A stretch of DNA of 64,000 nucleotides. Origin: an uncultured Pelagibacteraceae bacterium. Its GTDB lineage: Bacteria; Pseudomonadota; Alphaproteobacteria; Pelagibacterales; Pelagibacteraceae. Positions 1 through 9,237 of this stretch are shown piece after piece (position 1 is the stretch's first letter; each line of letters starts with the position of its first letter). The translations under genes were made by a program, and so were the position numbers. The stretch is from NCBI GenBank assembly GCA_902634485.1, contig CACPKA010000005.1, positions 1 to 64,000 of the forward strand, in the 5' to 3' direction. The notes below the pieces were generated by a model. That model was not told where the DNA came from and ran no database searches. It saw only the letters and a list, made by a program, of their open reading frames with translations.

Positions 1-2
1 AA

Positions 3-500
3 ATTTATGAAATTAACAAAATATTGCCGTCTATAAATAATCAAGAATTTGTCTCTAAAATTAATGAAATGTTATTTAACCAAAATAAGTATGATTTATA
101 TAATGACTTGATAAAAAAGATTGGCAGTAAAGAATTTTCGAAAAATGATTTTTATAATATATCTAAAGAAAATTCTACTCAAATCAAAACTGAAAAAATT
201 TCATCAATTTCAGATAATAAAAAGTTTACAGAAGATAGTATAAAATACTTATACACCCTATCTAAAAATAATTATGGACTCATAGGTGATAAAGATAAAA
301 ATATTTATCTCATTCAAATAAGTAATATTGATTATAAAAGTTTAACAAATAAAATAAGCAATATTGCAATTTATGAATACGAAGAAAATGAAAAAATAAA
401 AGATAATATTTACGACTCGTATGATTTCTTTCTTAATTCGAAATATAAAGTAAAAATAAATGAAAAAACTTTAGAAAGAGTTAAGAACTATTTTAAGTAA
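3..500 (+). CDS. C-terminal part of a protein truncated by the window edge; possibly PpiD/SurA-type peptidyl-prolyl isomerase (by position upstream of trpE)
   Basis: Frame is open to the left edge (...IYEINKILPSINNQEF...); lysine/asparagine-rich tail with little family signal; identity rests mainly on the common alphaproteobacterial order ppiD-trpE. Confidence 0.5.
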   Translation: MYEINKILPSINNQEFVSKINEMLFNQNKYDLYNDLIKKIGSKEFSKNDFYNISKENSTQIKTEKISSISDNKKFTEDSIKYLYTLSKNNYGLIGDKDKNIYLIQISNIDYKSLTNKISNIAIYEYEENEKIKDNIYDSYDFFLNSKYKVKINEKTLERVKNYFK

Positions 501-1957
501 TGTTAAATATAAATTTAAGCAAATTTAAATCACAATATTTAAAAAAAAAAAATCAAACTTTGTATTATTCTATAAATACAGATGGAATTCATGAAGTAGA
601 AAATTTAATTAACAATTTTTTAATAGAGAAAAATAGTTTTGTTTTCGAGTCTGTAGAAAAGGGTTTTATAAAAGGAAGATACACAATTTTTGGTAAAAAT
701 CCTGATAAAATTTGGGAATTCAATAATCATGAGTGCAAATTATATTTGGGGGGGAAAAAAATTAAATTAAAAGGCAATCCTAAAAAAAATATTGAAGAAA
801 TAATTGAGAATTTTAAATTTAAAACACCTAAAGAATTACCATCGATATGTTCTCTTATTTCTGGCTATTTTTCTTATGATATTATTCGTTATATTGAAAA
901 TATACCAAATAATAATAAAGATGATTTAAAAATTCCAGATGCAAGAATATTGAGACCTAGAAGCTTAATAATCCACGATAATGTTAAAAAGAAACTTTAT
1001 TTTATTGTCAATGTTTTTAAAGACGAAAAGATTAACAATTATCAAATAAAATATAAAGATATACTTAACCAAATTGAAGAGATGGTTTTATTATCAAATT
1101 TAAAACTAAATGTTTTTAAAACAAATAAATATAAAAATTTAAATATTGTTAAATCAAATATTTCAAAAAGAAAATTTATATCAAACGTAATAAAGGCAAA
1201 AAAGTACATAAAAATTGGTGATATATTCCAAGTAGTTTTAAGCCAAAGATTCGAGACTAAATTAACCAAAAATCCAATTGAAATTTATAAAAAACTTAGA
1301 AAAACAAACCCATCGCCTTTCATGTATTTTTTTAATTTTAATGATTTCCAAATTATAGGTGCAAGTCCAGAAATACTAGTTAGGTTAAGAGATAATAAAA
1401 TAACTATTAGACCTATAGCTGGAACTAGGCCTCGAGGTAAAAATCAAAAAGAAGATAAATTTAACGAAAAAGATCTTTTAAGTGACAAAAAAGAACTATC
1501 AGAACACTTAATGCTTTTAGATCTTGGTAGAAATGATACTGGCAAAGTATCAAAAATTAATACTGTTAAAGTTACAGAAAGTTTCACAATAGAAAGATAT
1601 TCTCACGTCATGCATATAGTTTCTAATGTTCAAGGTATATTTAATAATAAATATTCAAAATTTGATACTTTGCTATCAGGATTTCCTGCAGGAACAGTTT
1701 CTGGTGCTCCTAAAATTAGGGCTATGGAAATTATTGATGAGTTAGAAACAACTAAAAGAAAGGTCTATGCTGGAGGAATAGGTTATTTTTCAGCTAATGG
1801 TGACTTTGACACATGTATAGCTCTTAGAACGGCAGTGGCAAAAAATAATAAATTTTATGTTCAGTCAGGTGCAGGGATTGTTGCTGATAGTAAACCTATA
1901 AATGAATTTAATGAAACGGTTAATAAAGCAAAAGCTCTTCTAAAAGCTATTGAGTGA
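500..1957 (+). CDS. trpE: Anthranilate synthase component I
   Basis: IKIGDIFQVVLSQRF, PSPFMYF, IIGASPEILVR, RPIAGTRPRG, LLDLGRNDTGKVS, GFPAGTVSGAPKIRAMEII motifs; followed by trpG/D/C; start overlaps upstream stop (taATG). Confidence 0.97.
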   Translation: MLNINLSKFKSQYLKKKNQTLYYSINTDGIHEVENLINNFLIEKNSFVFESVEKGFIKGRYTIFGKNPDKIWEFNNHECKLYLGGKKIKLKGNPKKNIEEIIENFKFKTPKELPSICSLISGYFSYDIIRYIENIPNNNKDDLKIPDARILRPRSLIIHDNVKKKLYFIVNVFKDEKINNYQIKYKDILNQIEEMVLLSNLKLNVFKTNKYKNLNIVKSNISKRKFISNVIKAKKYIKIGDIFQVVLSQRFETKLTKNPIEIYKKLRKTNPSPFMYFFNFNDFQIIGASPEILVRLRDNKITIRPIAGTRPRGKNQKEDKFNEKDLLSDKKELSEHLMLLDLGRNDTGKVSKINTVKVTESFTIERYSHVMHIVSNVQGIFNNKYSKFDTLLSGFPAGTVSGAPKIRAMEIIDELETTKRKVYAGGIGYFSANGDFDTCIALRTAVAKNNKFYVQSGAGIVADSKPINEFNETVNKAKALLKAIE

Positions 1958-1960
1958 TTT

Positions 1961-2527
1961 ATGAAAATAATTTTAATTGATAATTATGATAGCTTTACTT
2001 TTAACCTTTATCATTACATCTCTGTTTTTTCTTCAAATGTTGATGTAATAAGAAATGATAAAATTAATTCAAAAGAAATTCTAAAAAAAAAATATAAAAA
2101 AATTGTTATTTCACCCGGTCCAGGCAATCCTGATCAGGCAGGAAATTGTTTAAAAATTGTGAATGATTTGCATAAAGAAATTCCAATTCTAGGCGTTTGT
2201 TTGGGTCATCAAATAATAGGGCAAGTATTCGGATCAAAAATAATTCAAGCTAAAAAAATAGTTCATGGAAAAACAAGTAAAATTATTTCAAAAAATAAAG
2301 GTATCTTAAAAAGAATTCCAAAAATTTTTGATGCCACAAGATATCATAGTTTGATAATTGATAAAAAAACACTTTCTAAAAATTTAGAAATTACCGCAGA
2401 AACTTCGGAAGGAATAGTTATGGGGGTTAAGCATAGAATTTATAATGTACATGGAGTACAATTTCATCCAGAAAGTATTAAAACCAAATATGGTTTAAAA
2501 ATACTTAAAAATTTTATTAAAGGATAA
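1961..2527 (+). CDS. trpG: Anthranilate synthase component II (glutamine amidotransferase)
   Basis: LIDNYDSFTFNLYHY, SPGPGNPDQAG, GVCLGHQ, VQFHPES. Confidence 0.97.
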   Translation: MKIILIDNYDSFTFNLYHYISVFSSNVDVIRNDKINSKEILKKKYKKIVISPGPGNPDQAGNCLKIVNDLHKEIPILGVCLGHQIIGQVFGSKIIQAKKIVHGKTSKIISKNKGILKRIPKIFDATRYHSLIIDKKTLSKNLEITAETSEGIVMGVKHRIYNVHGVQFHPESIKTKYGLKILKNFIKG

Positions 2528-2529
2528 AA

Positions 2530-3522
2530 ATGGAAAAATTTTTGATTAAATTAAAAAATAAGGAACATTTATCTTTAAAAGAAAGCATTGAAGCTTTCGA
2601 AATTTTAATGGAAGGAAAGGCAAAAGATAAAGAAATTTTTGATTTTTTAACTTTTCTATCAGAGAAAAAGGAAGTTTCTTCCGAAATAGCTGGAGGAGTT
2701 TCTGTTTTAAGAAATAAATCAAAAAGAGTAAATATTGATAATTGTATTGATACATGTGGTACTGGAGGTGATGGAAAAGATACATTAAATATATCCACTG
2801 CTTCTGCTCTATTGTTATCAAGTATGGGTATTAATGTTGCAAAACATGGAAATAAAGCTGTATCTTCAAAATGTGGATCAGCAGATGTATTAGAAGCTTT
2901 AGGGATTAATATTAATTTTGAACCTAAAGAAATAGAAAATCAGATAAATAAAAATCACTTTGGATTTATGTTTGCACCTAATTATCATAGTGCAATGAAA
3001 TATGTTGGTCCTGTTAGGAAGAAAATAGGAAAAAGAACAATTTTTAATATGATTGGTCCTTTAAGTAGTCCTGCATTAGTGCAAAGGCAGGTTGTTGGTG
3101 TATTTGACAAAAGTCTTCTAAATATATTTGCTCATGCACTAAAAGATTTGAATATAAAGTTCGCATGGGTCGTTAATAGTAATGATGGATTAGATGAAAT
3201 ATCTCCATATGATAAAACAAATATCATTCAATTAAAAAATGGGGAAATAACTGAAATGCATATTGATCCAAAAAAATTAAATGTGAATGCTGAAAGCTTT
3301 AAAAATATTGTAGGAAATGATGCCAAATTTAATTCAGAAAAAATAATTGATATATTTAAAGGTCAAGATAACGATTTTTCTAAAGCTGTTTCGTTAAATG
3401 CTGCTGCTGGATTAATTGTATCAGAAAAAGAAAGTAATTTTGAAGATGCTTATTTCAGTGCTAGAAATCATATACTTTCTGGAAAAACTTATTTACATTT
3501 AGAAAAACTAAAAAATGTCTGA
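2530..3522 (+). CDS. trpD: Anthranilate phosphoribosyltransferase
   Basis: DTCGTGGDGKDTLNISTASA, KHGNKAVSSKCGSADVLEALG, GPLSSPA motifs. Confidence 0.97.
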   Translation: MEKFLIKLKNKEHLSLKESIEAFEILMEGKAKDKEIFDFLTFLSEKKEVSSEIAGGVSVLRNKSKRVNIDNCIDTCGTGGDGKDTLNISTASALLLSSMGINVAKHGNKAVSSKCGSADVLEALGININFEPKEIENQINKNHFGFMFAPNYHSAMKYVGPVRKKIGKRTIFNMIGPLSSPALVQRQVVGVFDKSLLNIFAHALKDLNIKFAWVVNSNDGLDEISPYDKTNIIQLKNGEITEMHIDPKKLNVNAESFKNIVGNDAKFNSEKIIDIFKGQDNDFSKAVSLNAAAGLIVSEKESNFEDAYFSARNHILSGKTYLHLEKLKNV

Positions 3523-4306
3523 AAATATACTACAAAATATTATTGATAAAAAGATAGTCAAAATTAGAAATTTAAAAAAAGATTTATCATTAGAAATTTT
3601 AAAAAAAAAAATTTCTGAAAATAATAGTTTTATAAATTTTAAAGAAAAAATTTCTAAGAATATAATAAATGGTAAAATATCAATTATCGCAGAAATTAAA
3701 AAAGCTAGCCCTTCAGCAGGTGTAATTATAGAAAATTATGATCCAGTAAAAATTGCAGATATTTATTTAAAAAATAACGCAACTTGTTTATCAATTCTAA
3801 CTGAGGAAGAATTTTTTTTAGGAAATTTAATTCATATAAGTAAAATTAAAGAAAAAATTAAACTCCCAATATTGTGTAAAGATTTTTTTGTAGATAAATT
3901 CCAAGTTCATCTTTGCAAAAGCTACGGTGCTGATGCAATTTTAATTATTCTTGCTGGTGTAGATGAAAAGCTTGCTGACGATCTTTATGAAGAAGCCTTA
4001 AATCTTAACATGTCTGTAATAGTTGAAGTTCATAATATTGAAGAAGCAAAAAAATCATTAAAATATAACGAAGCATTAATTGGTATAAATAATAGAAATT
4101 TAAAAACTCTAAAAACTGATATAAATACAACTTATAATATTCATGATGTGTTAATTAATCATAAAGGTCCATTAATTTCTGAAAGCGGAATTAAAACAAA
4201 AGATGAACTTTTAAATATTTCTCAAAGAACAAATATAAAAACTTTTTTAATTGGTGAATCAATTTTAAAAAACTTAAAAAATAACTCAATTTTTTCAGTT
4301 TTATAG
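3515..4306 (+). CDS. trpC: Indole-3-glycerol phosphate synthase
   Basis: IAEIKKASPSAGVI, LCKDFFVDKFQV, GADAILIILA, GINNRNLKTL, SESGI. Confidence 0.96.
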   Translation: MSENILQNIIDKKIVKIRNLKKDLSLEILKKKISENNSFINFKEKISKNIINGKISIIAEIKKASPSAGVIIENYDPVKIADIYLKNNATCLSILTEEEFFLGNLIHISKIKEKIKLPILCKDFFVDKFQVHLCKSYGADAILIILAGVDEKLADDLYEEALNLNMSVIVEVHNIEEAKKSLKYNEALIGINNRNLKTLKTDINTTYNIHDVLINHKGPLISESGIKTKDELLNISQRTNIKTFLIGESILKNLKNNSIFSVL

Positions 4307-4355
4307 TTCTAAAAGCCTTATTTTGTGCCATTTTTAATCTATTGCTCTATTAGAA

Positions 4356-4370
4356 GAACTTTTATAGAAC
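4356..4370. promoter_or_regulatory. Candidate LexA box, GAAC-N7-GAAC (equivalent to GTTC-N7-GTTC on the other strand)
   Basis: Sequence GAACTTTTATAGAAC about 22 bp before the probable lexA ATG (4392); matches the direct-repeat LexA operator known for Alphaproteobacteria. Confidence 0.7.
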
Positions 4371-4391
4371 ATTATGTACGATATTTGTTCT

Positions 4392-5075
4392 ATGCTTACA
4401 AAAAAACAAAAAAACTTACTATTATTTATTAACAAGAAGTTAAGATCTTCTGGTGTATCTCCTTCATATGAAGAAATGAAATTATCTTTAAATTTGAAAT
4501 CTAAGTCTGGAATACATAGATTAATAAGTGCTTTAGAAGAAAGAGGTTTTATTAGAAGACTACCCCACAAAGCAAGAGCTTTAGAAGTTATAAAGCTCCC
4601 AGAAACTGCATCTGCCAATGATATTTATAATAGTTTTTCTCCAAGTGTAATTAAAGGTGGACTTGATGAAGAAAATCCTAACAAGGATGAAAATAATCCA
4701 GAAGTATCTGTCCTAGGTAAAATTGCTGCTGGTACTCCGGTAGAAGCTATTCAAAATGAAGTATCTAGAATTCCACTTCCATCAAATATAGAAAAAAATG
4801 GTGAATATTTTGGACTAAAAGTCCAGGGAGACTCCATGGTTGAAGCTGGTATTAATGATGGTGATACTGTAATTGTTAAAAGAACTGATACTGCGGATAA
4901 TGGTAAAATTGTAGTAGCATTAATAGATGACCATGAAGCAATGCTAAAAAGAATTAGAAGAAAAGGTAAAACTGTAGCTCTAGAAAGTGCTAACAAAAAT
5001 TACGAAACAAAAATATTTGGACCTGATAGAGTAAAAATTCAGGGTGTTCTTGTATCTTTATATAGAAACTTCTAA
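4392..5075 (+). CDS. lexA: LexA repressor (ORF track opens at 4374; ATG at 4392, MLTKKQKNLL, is the more likely start)
   Basis: Winged-helix N-terminus LTKKQKNLLLFINKKLRSSGVSPSYEEM; AAG cleavage site (KIAAGTP), GDSMVEAGI catalytic Ser, VVALIDDHEAMLKRI catalytic Lys. Confidence 0.95.
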   Translation: MLTKKQKNLLLFINKKLRSSGVSPSYEEMKLSLNLKSKSGIHRLISALEERGFIRRLPHKARALEVIKLPETASANDIYNSFSPSVIKGGLDEENPNKDENNPEVSVLGKIAAGTPVEAIQNEVSRIPLPSNIEKNGEYFGLKVQGDSMVEAGINDGDTVIVKRTDTADNGKIVVALIDDHEAMLKRIRRKGKTVALESANKNYETKIFGPDRVKIQGVLVSLYRNF

Positions 5076-5097
5076 AAAAATAGTCTAAACCTATTTA

Positions 5098-6498
5098 ATG
5101 TCAAAACTAGCAACTAGATTTGCTCCTTCACCAACAGGGCCGTTACACATTGGAGGGGTTAGAACGGCTTTGTTTAATTGGTTATATTCTAAAAACCAAA
5201 AAGGCAATTTTTTTTTAAGAATTGAAGACACAGATAAAGAAAGATCAAAAGATGAATATAAAGACCAAATTATTAAATCACTTAAGTGGATTGGCATTGA
5301 ATATGATGGAGATGAATACATACAGTCAAAAAAAATAGACGATCATATTAGTGTTTCAAAAGAATTATTAAAAAATGGCCATGCATATAAATGTTATTGT
5401 TCAAGTGATGAAATAGAAGAGCAAAAAAAAAGAGCAAAACAAAAAAAAATTCCTTACATTTACAATAGAAAATGGAGAGATATGAATGAAAATGAATATC
5501 CAAAAGATATTAAACCAGTAATTAGATTTAAGAGTAAAATTAATGGAACTACTATATTAAAAGATTTAGTTCAAGGTGATATTGAAATTGAAAATAATAC
5601 AATTGAAGATTTTATAATTTTAAGAAATGATGGTACGCCAACATACAATTTATCTGCTTCAGTTGATGACCATAAAATGAATATGACACACATAATTAGA
5701 GGAGATGATCATAAAATAAATACTTTCAAACAAATACAGATTTACGAAGCTATGAAATGGAAAGTGCCATCTTTTGCGCATATCCCTCTGATACATACAA
5801 TCGATGGAAAAAAACTTTCTAAAAGAGACAAAGCTTCAACTTTAGATGATTATTCTAAAATTGGTATTATGCCAGATGCACTTAGAAACTACCTTCTTAG
5901 ATTGGGGTGGTCTTATAAGGATAAAGAAATATTCACACTTGATGAAAGTATTAAATATTTTAATCTTGAAGGTATTGGTAAATCACCATCAAAATTAGAT
6001 ATGAGTAGGATTTTATCAATGAATGAACATTATATAAAAAACATAAATGAAAATGATTTATTCGATCAACTAACCGAGTATTGCAAATTATATAAAAGTG
6101 AAATTAAGTCAGATAAGAAAGATAAGATTAAAAAATCCCTAATCTTCTTAAAAAATAAAGCTAAAACCTTAGAAGATATATTTAATAATGGTCAATATAT
6201 AATGGTGGATGAGGTTAATTTTGATCAAAACGACATTAAATTAATAGATGATAAAGCTAAAAAAGTCATTTCTGATTTCAATAATAAATTTGGTAGCGTT
6301 GATAAACTAAGCAAAGAAACATTAGAGCCTATAGTAAACGAATTAATTAAATCAAATGATACTAATTTTAAAGGAGTTGGGCAGCCTTTGAGAATAGCTT
6401 TAACAGGTTCAAAATTTGGACCTGGAATATATGATATAATTATTTCTCTTGGAAAAGAAGAAGTAACAAAAAGATTAACTAATAAGAAACTTAGTTAA
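5098..6498 (+). CDS. gltX: Glutamyl-tRNA synthetase
   Basis: RFAPSPTGPLHIGGVRTALFNWL, FFLRIEDTDKERS, GKKLSKRDKA (KMSKS-like). Confidence 0.96.
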   Translation: MSKLATRFAPSPTGPLHIGGVRTALFNWLYSKNQKGNFFLRIEDTDKERSKDEYKDQIIKSLKWIGIEYDGDEYIQSKKIDDHISVSKELLKNGHAYKCYCSSDEIEEQKKRAKQKKIPYIYNRKWRDMNENEYPKDIKPVIRFKSKINGTTILKDLVQGDIEIENNTIEDFIILRNDGTPTYNLSASVDDHKMNMTHIIRGDDHKINTFKQIQIYEAMKWKVPSFAHIPLIHTIDGKKLSKRDKASTLDDYSKIGIMPDALRNYLLRLGWSYKDKEIFTLDESIKYFNLEGIGKSPSKLDMSRILSMNEHYIKNINENDLFDQLTEYCKLYKSEIKSDKKDKIKKSLIFLKNKAKTLEDIFNNGQYIMVDEVNFDQNDIKLIDDKAKKVISDFNNKFGSVDKLSKETLEPIVNELIKSNDTNFKGVGQPLRIALTGSKFGPGIYDIIISLGKEEVTKRLTNKKLS

Positions 6499-7611
6499 TA
6501 CTGACGATGCTTCATTAGAAGATGAGGTTTTTGATCTGATTTTATTTAAAGTTTCCTCACAATTATTTATTTGTTTTTTCATTAATTCTGGATTTTTTAA
6601 AAAGTAAACAACAGAATTGTAAATCTCTTTAGCATTACACTCTTTTTGTATTAATTCTGGAATTATTTCTTTGTCATTAATAATATTAATGATGTTAGCA
6701 AACTTTATTTTTACAAGTAATTTAACAATTAAAAAATTCAAAAAATTCATTTTATAGATAATTATAGAAGGAACTTTTGCATTACAAATTTCAAGAGAAA
6801 CTGTACCAGATTTAGAAACTGCAAAAATAGATTTATTTAGTATTTGTTTTTTTATATTTTTATCAGAAATAACTTCAGTGTTTTCTAAATTTACATTATT
6901 AATTTTTTCACTGATAAAATTTTTATTCTCATCAGTTGCATGAAAAACAAAAGTAAAATTATCAGATTTTGCATTCATCATATTAATAAAATCAATTAAA
7001 ATAGGTAGAAGTAAATTTACCTCGGATGATCTACTACCACAAAAAAGAGAAATAATTTTTTTATCATTTGATATAATGTTAGATAGATCTATTTTATCTT
7101 TTGATACCTGTTCTAATAATGGATGACCAACAAAAGTATTTGGAATATTTTCTTTATCAAAATATTTTTTTTCAAAATCAAATAATAATAAAATATGATC
7201 TAAGAATTTCTTAAACTTTTTAACTCTTCCCTCTCTCCAAACCCAAACCTGAGGAGCTACGTAATGTATTGTTTTAATATTAGGATTAATACTTTTTACT
7301 TTTTCCGCAACTCTTAAAGTAAAATCTGGACTATCTACACTAAATAAAATATCTGGATTAAATTTTATTATCTCTTCAACAGTTTTGTTTATTTTATTTT
7401 TAATTTTGAAAATATTTAAAAAAACACTTGTGAAACCTATGTAAGTAATTTCTTTAAGGTCAAAAATAGATTTTATTCCTAATGAATTTAAATGAGTTCC
7501 ACCAACACAAGAATACTCGATACTGGGATCATTTTTTTGAAGTTTGGATATGACTTTAGAAGCAAGTTTATCTCCAGAAGGTTCACCGGTTAATATAAAA
7601 ATCTTTTTCAT
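6475..7611 (-). CDS. lpxB: Lipid-A-disaccharide synthase
   Basis: TGEPSGDKLASKVI, VGGTHLNSLGIKSIFD, DSPDFTLRVAEK, YVAPQVWVWREGRV, FVGHPLLE, GSRSSEV. Confidence 0.95.
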   Translation of the reverse strand: MKKIFILTGEPSGDKLASKVISKLQKNDPSIEYSCVGGTHLNSLGIKSIFDLKEITYIGFTSVFLNIFKIKNKINKTVEEIIKFNPDILFSVDSPDFTLRVAEKVKSINPNIKTIHYVAPQVWVWREGRVKKFKKFLDHILLLFDFEKKYFDKENIPNTFVGHPLLEQVSKDKIDLSNIISNDKKIISLFCGSRSSEVNLLLPILIDFINMMNAKSDNFTFVFHATDENKNFISEKINNVNLENTEVISDKNIKKQILNKSIFAVSKSGTVSLEICNAKVPSIIIYKMNFLNFLIVKLLVKIKFANIINIINDKEIIPELIQKECNAKEIYNSVVYFLKNPELMKKQINNCEETLNKIRSKTSSSNEASSVLTKFLIS

Positions 7612-8401
7612 TCTACTGAGATAAATATCTTATTTTTATTAGCAAACTTAATGCATTTGCTTTTATCTAAAAAAATATGCTGTTTATTTTTAACTACAAT
7701 ACCTTTTAATCCAGCAGTTTTACTTTGTTTAATCGTTTTCAATCCAATTGTTGGCAGATCGATCCTCAAGTCTTGTTTCTTTTTTGGAAACTTAACTAAA
7801 ACTCCATGATTTCTAAATTTTTTGCTTCTGCATTTTTCAAGCATTTTTTAGTTCCATCTTTTCCTTCTATAGAAACTACTTTTTTATTTCTAACTACAAC
7901 TCCTTGACTAAAATTATACTGTCTTAGATTATTTAGAGTTTTTATTGCTTTTTTAATATCTAATTGATCTTGTTTGTTTGGTTTAATCTTTGAATAATTA
8001 CCTTTCTTTAAAGATAGTTCAGGATTAAATGTTAGTGATTTTACAGTTTTGATTTTGTTTTGAGCTAATATTTTAATAATTTCTTTTAGTATTGCGGCAT
8101 CTCCAAGCTTAGATGCTTTGATTATTCTAGGGATATAATAAATACCTTTAAAATCCAATTTTAATTTAGATAATTTGGGTTTATTTACTTTTCCAGCAAA
8201 TAAGACTTTTTTACAGTTATTTTCTATTAGAATATTAATAATTTTTCCAAATTGACCTATGGAAACTGAATGAGATTTTTTGTCCTTTTCAAATTTTTTT
8301 GATTTTGATAAATCAATTATTAAATATTTAATCTTCTTTTTTTTAATTTTTTTTAGAATGATATTTGGAAAATCAGTATCACCAAAAATTAATCCTATCA
8401 T
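7608..8401 (-). pseudogene. lpxI: LpxI-type UDP-2,3-diacylglucosamine pyrophosphatase (DUF1009) split into two overlapping frames, 7796..8401 and 7608..7844; frameshifted, or expressed through slippage
   Basis: First frame MIGLIFGDTDFP...VVSIEGKDGTKK; second frame MLEKCRSKKFRNHGVLVKFPKKKQDLRIDLPTIG...AGLKGIVV continues the LpxI C-terminal domain; join at an A6 run (T6 on + strand, 7844-7849); ATGA overlap with lpxB retained. Confidence 0.85.
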
Positions 8402-8402
8402 T

Positions 8403-9182
8403 TTATGAGAATGGAGTACAAATAGATCTTTTTTTATCTTTTACTATGAAATCAATTACATTTTTAACTAAAGGATTGTTTTTAAATGATCCATTTAATT
8501 TATTTATATTTTCTGTAAGATTTTGTGTTGCAAATATTTCTTTATAAGCATCGCTTAATCCTAAAATGTCTTTATTGTTAAATTTTGCTCTTCTTAAACC
8601 AATTAAGTTTAATCCTTGCAATGAATTTCTATTACCTGTAGATAGTCCATAAGGAATTACATCATGTAATACACCAGTCATTCCGCCTATCATTGCCATT
8701 TTTCCTATTCTTGTAAATTGTTGGACTGCAGAGTTTCCTCCTATGACTACATTGTCTTCGATATTAACATGACCACCTAAAGGGACATTATTAGCAATTA
8801 TAACATTATTTCCAACTTTACAATCATGAGCGACATGTGAAGAAATCATAAACAAACAATTATCGCCTATTTTAGTTAAACCTCCTCCCCCTTTTGTACC
8901 AGGATTAATTGTTACATATTCTCTTATTTTATTATTTTGACCTATTTCTAGTTTTGTATCTTCTCCATTATATTTTAAATCTTGTGGGTCGTTTCCTAAA
9001 CTTGCAAAAGGGTAAATTATAGTTCCATCACCAATCTTTGTATTGCCAGATATATTAACATGGGAATGTATTTTTACATTATTTCCAATTTCAACTTTTG
9101 GCCCAATAACAACATAAGGCCCTATCTCTGCAGTGGCAGAAATTTTGGCTTCTTCATGAATTACAGAGTTTTTATAAATCAT
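8403..9182 (-). CDS. lpxA: UDP-N-acetylglucosamine acyltransferase
   Basis: Hexapeptide repeats; VIHEEAKISATAEIGPYVVIGPKVEIG, HVAHDCKVGNNVIIANNVPLGGHV, GLRRAKF. Confidence 0.97.
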   Translation of the reverse strand: MIYKNSVIHEEAKISATAEIGPYVVIGPKVEIGNNVKIHSHVNISGNTKIGDGTIIYPFASLGNDPQDLKYNGEDTKLEIGQNNKIREYVTINPGTKGGGGLTKIGDNCLFMISSHVAHDCKVGNNVIIANNVPLGGHVNIEDNVVIGGNSAVQQFTRIGKMAMIGGMTGVLHDVIPYGLSTGNRNSLQGLNLIGLRRAKFNNKDILGLSDAYKEIFATQNLTENINKLNGSFKNNPLVKNVIDFIVKDKKRSICTPFS

Positions 9183-9237
9183 TTATATTATTTAATATCA
9201 AAATTAAGTTTATTTACTTATCAAGAAATATTGCTAA

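Noticed and set aside
1042-1269. Antisense ORF inside trpE
   Set aside because: Shadow of an AT-rich coding strand; low-complexity F/L-rich translation with no family signal.
2517-2821. Two antisense ORFs (2517..2798, 2546..2821) inside trpD
   Set aside because: Fully within a well-supported gene; biased composition, no motifs.
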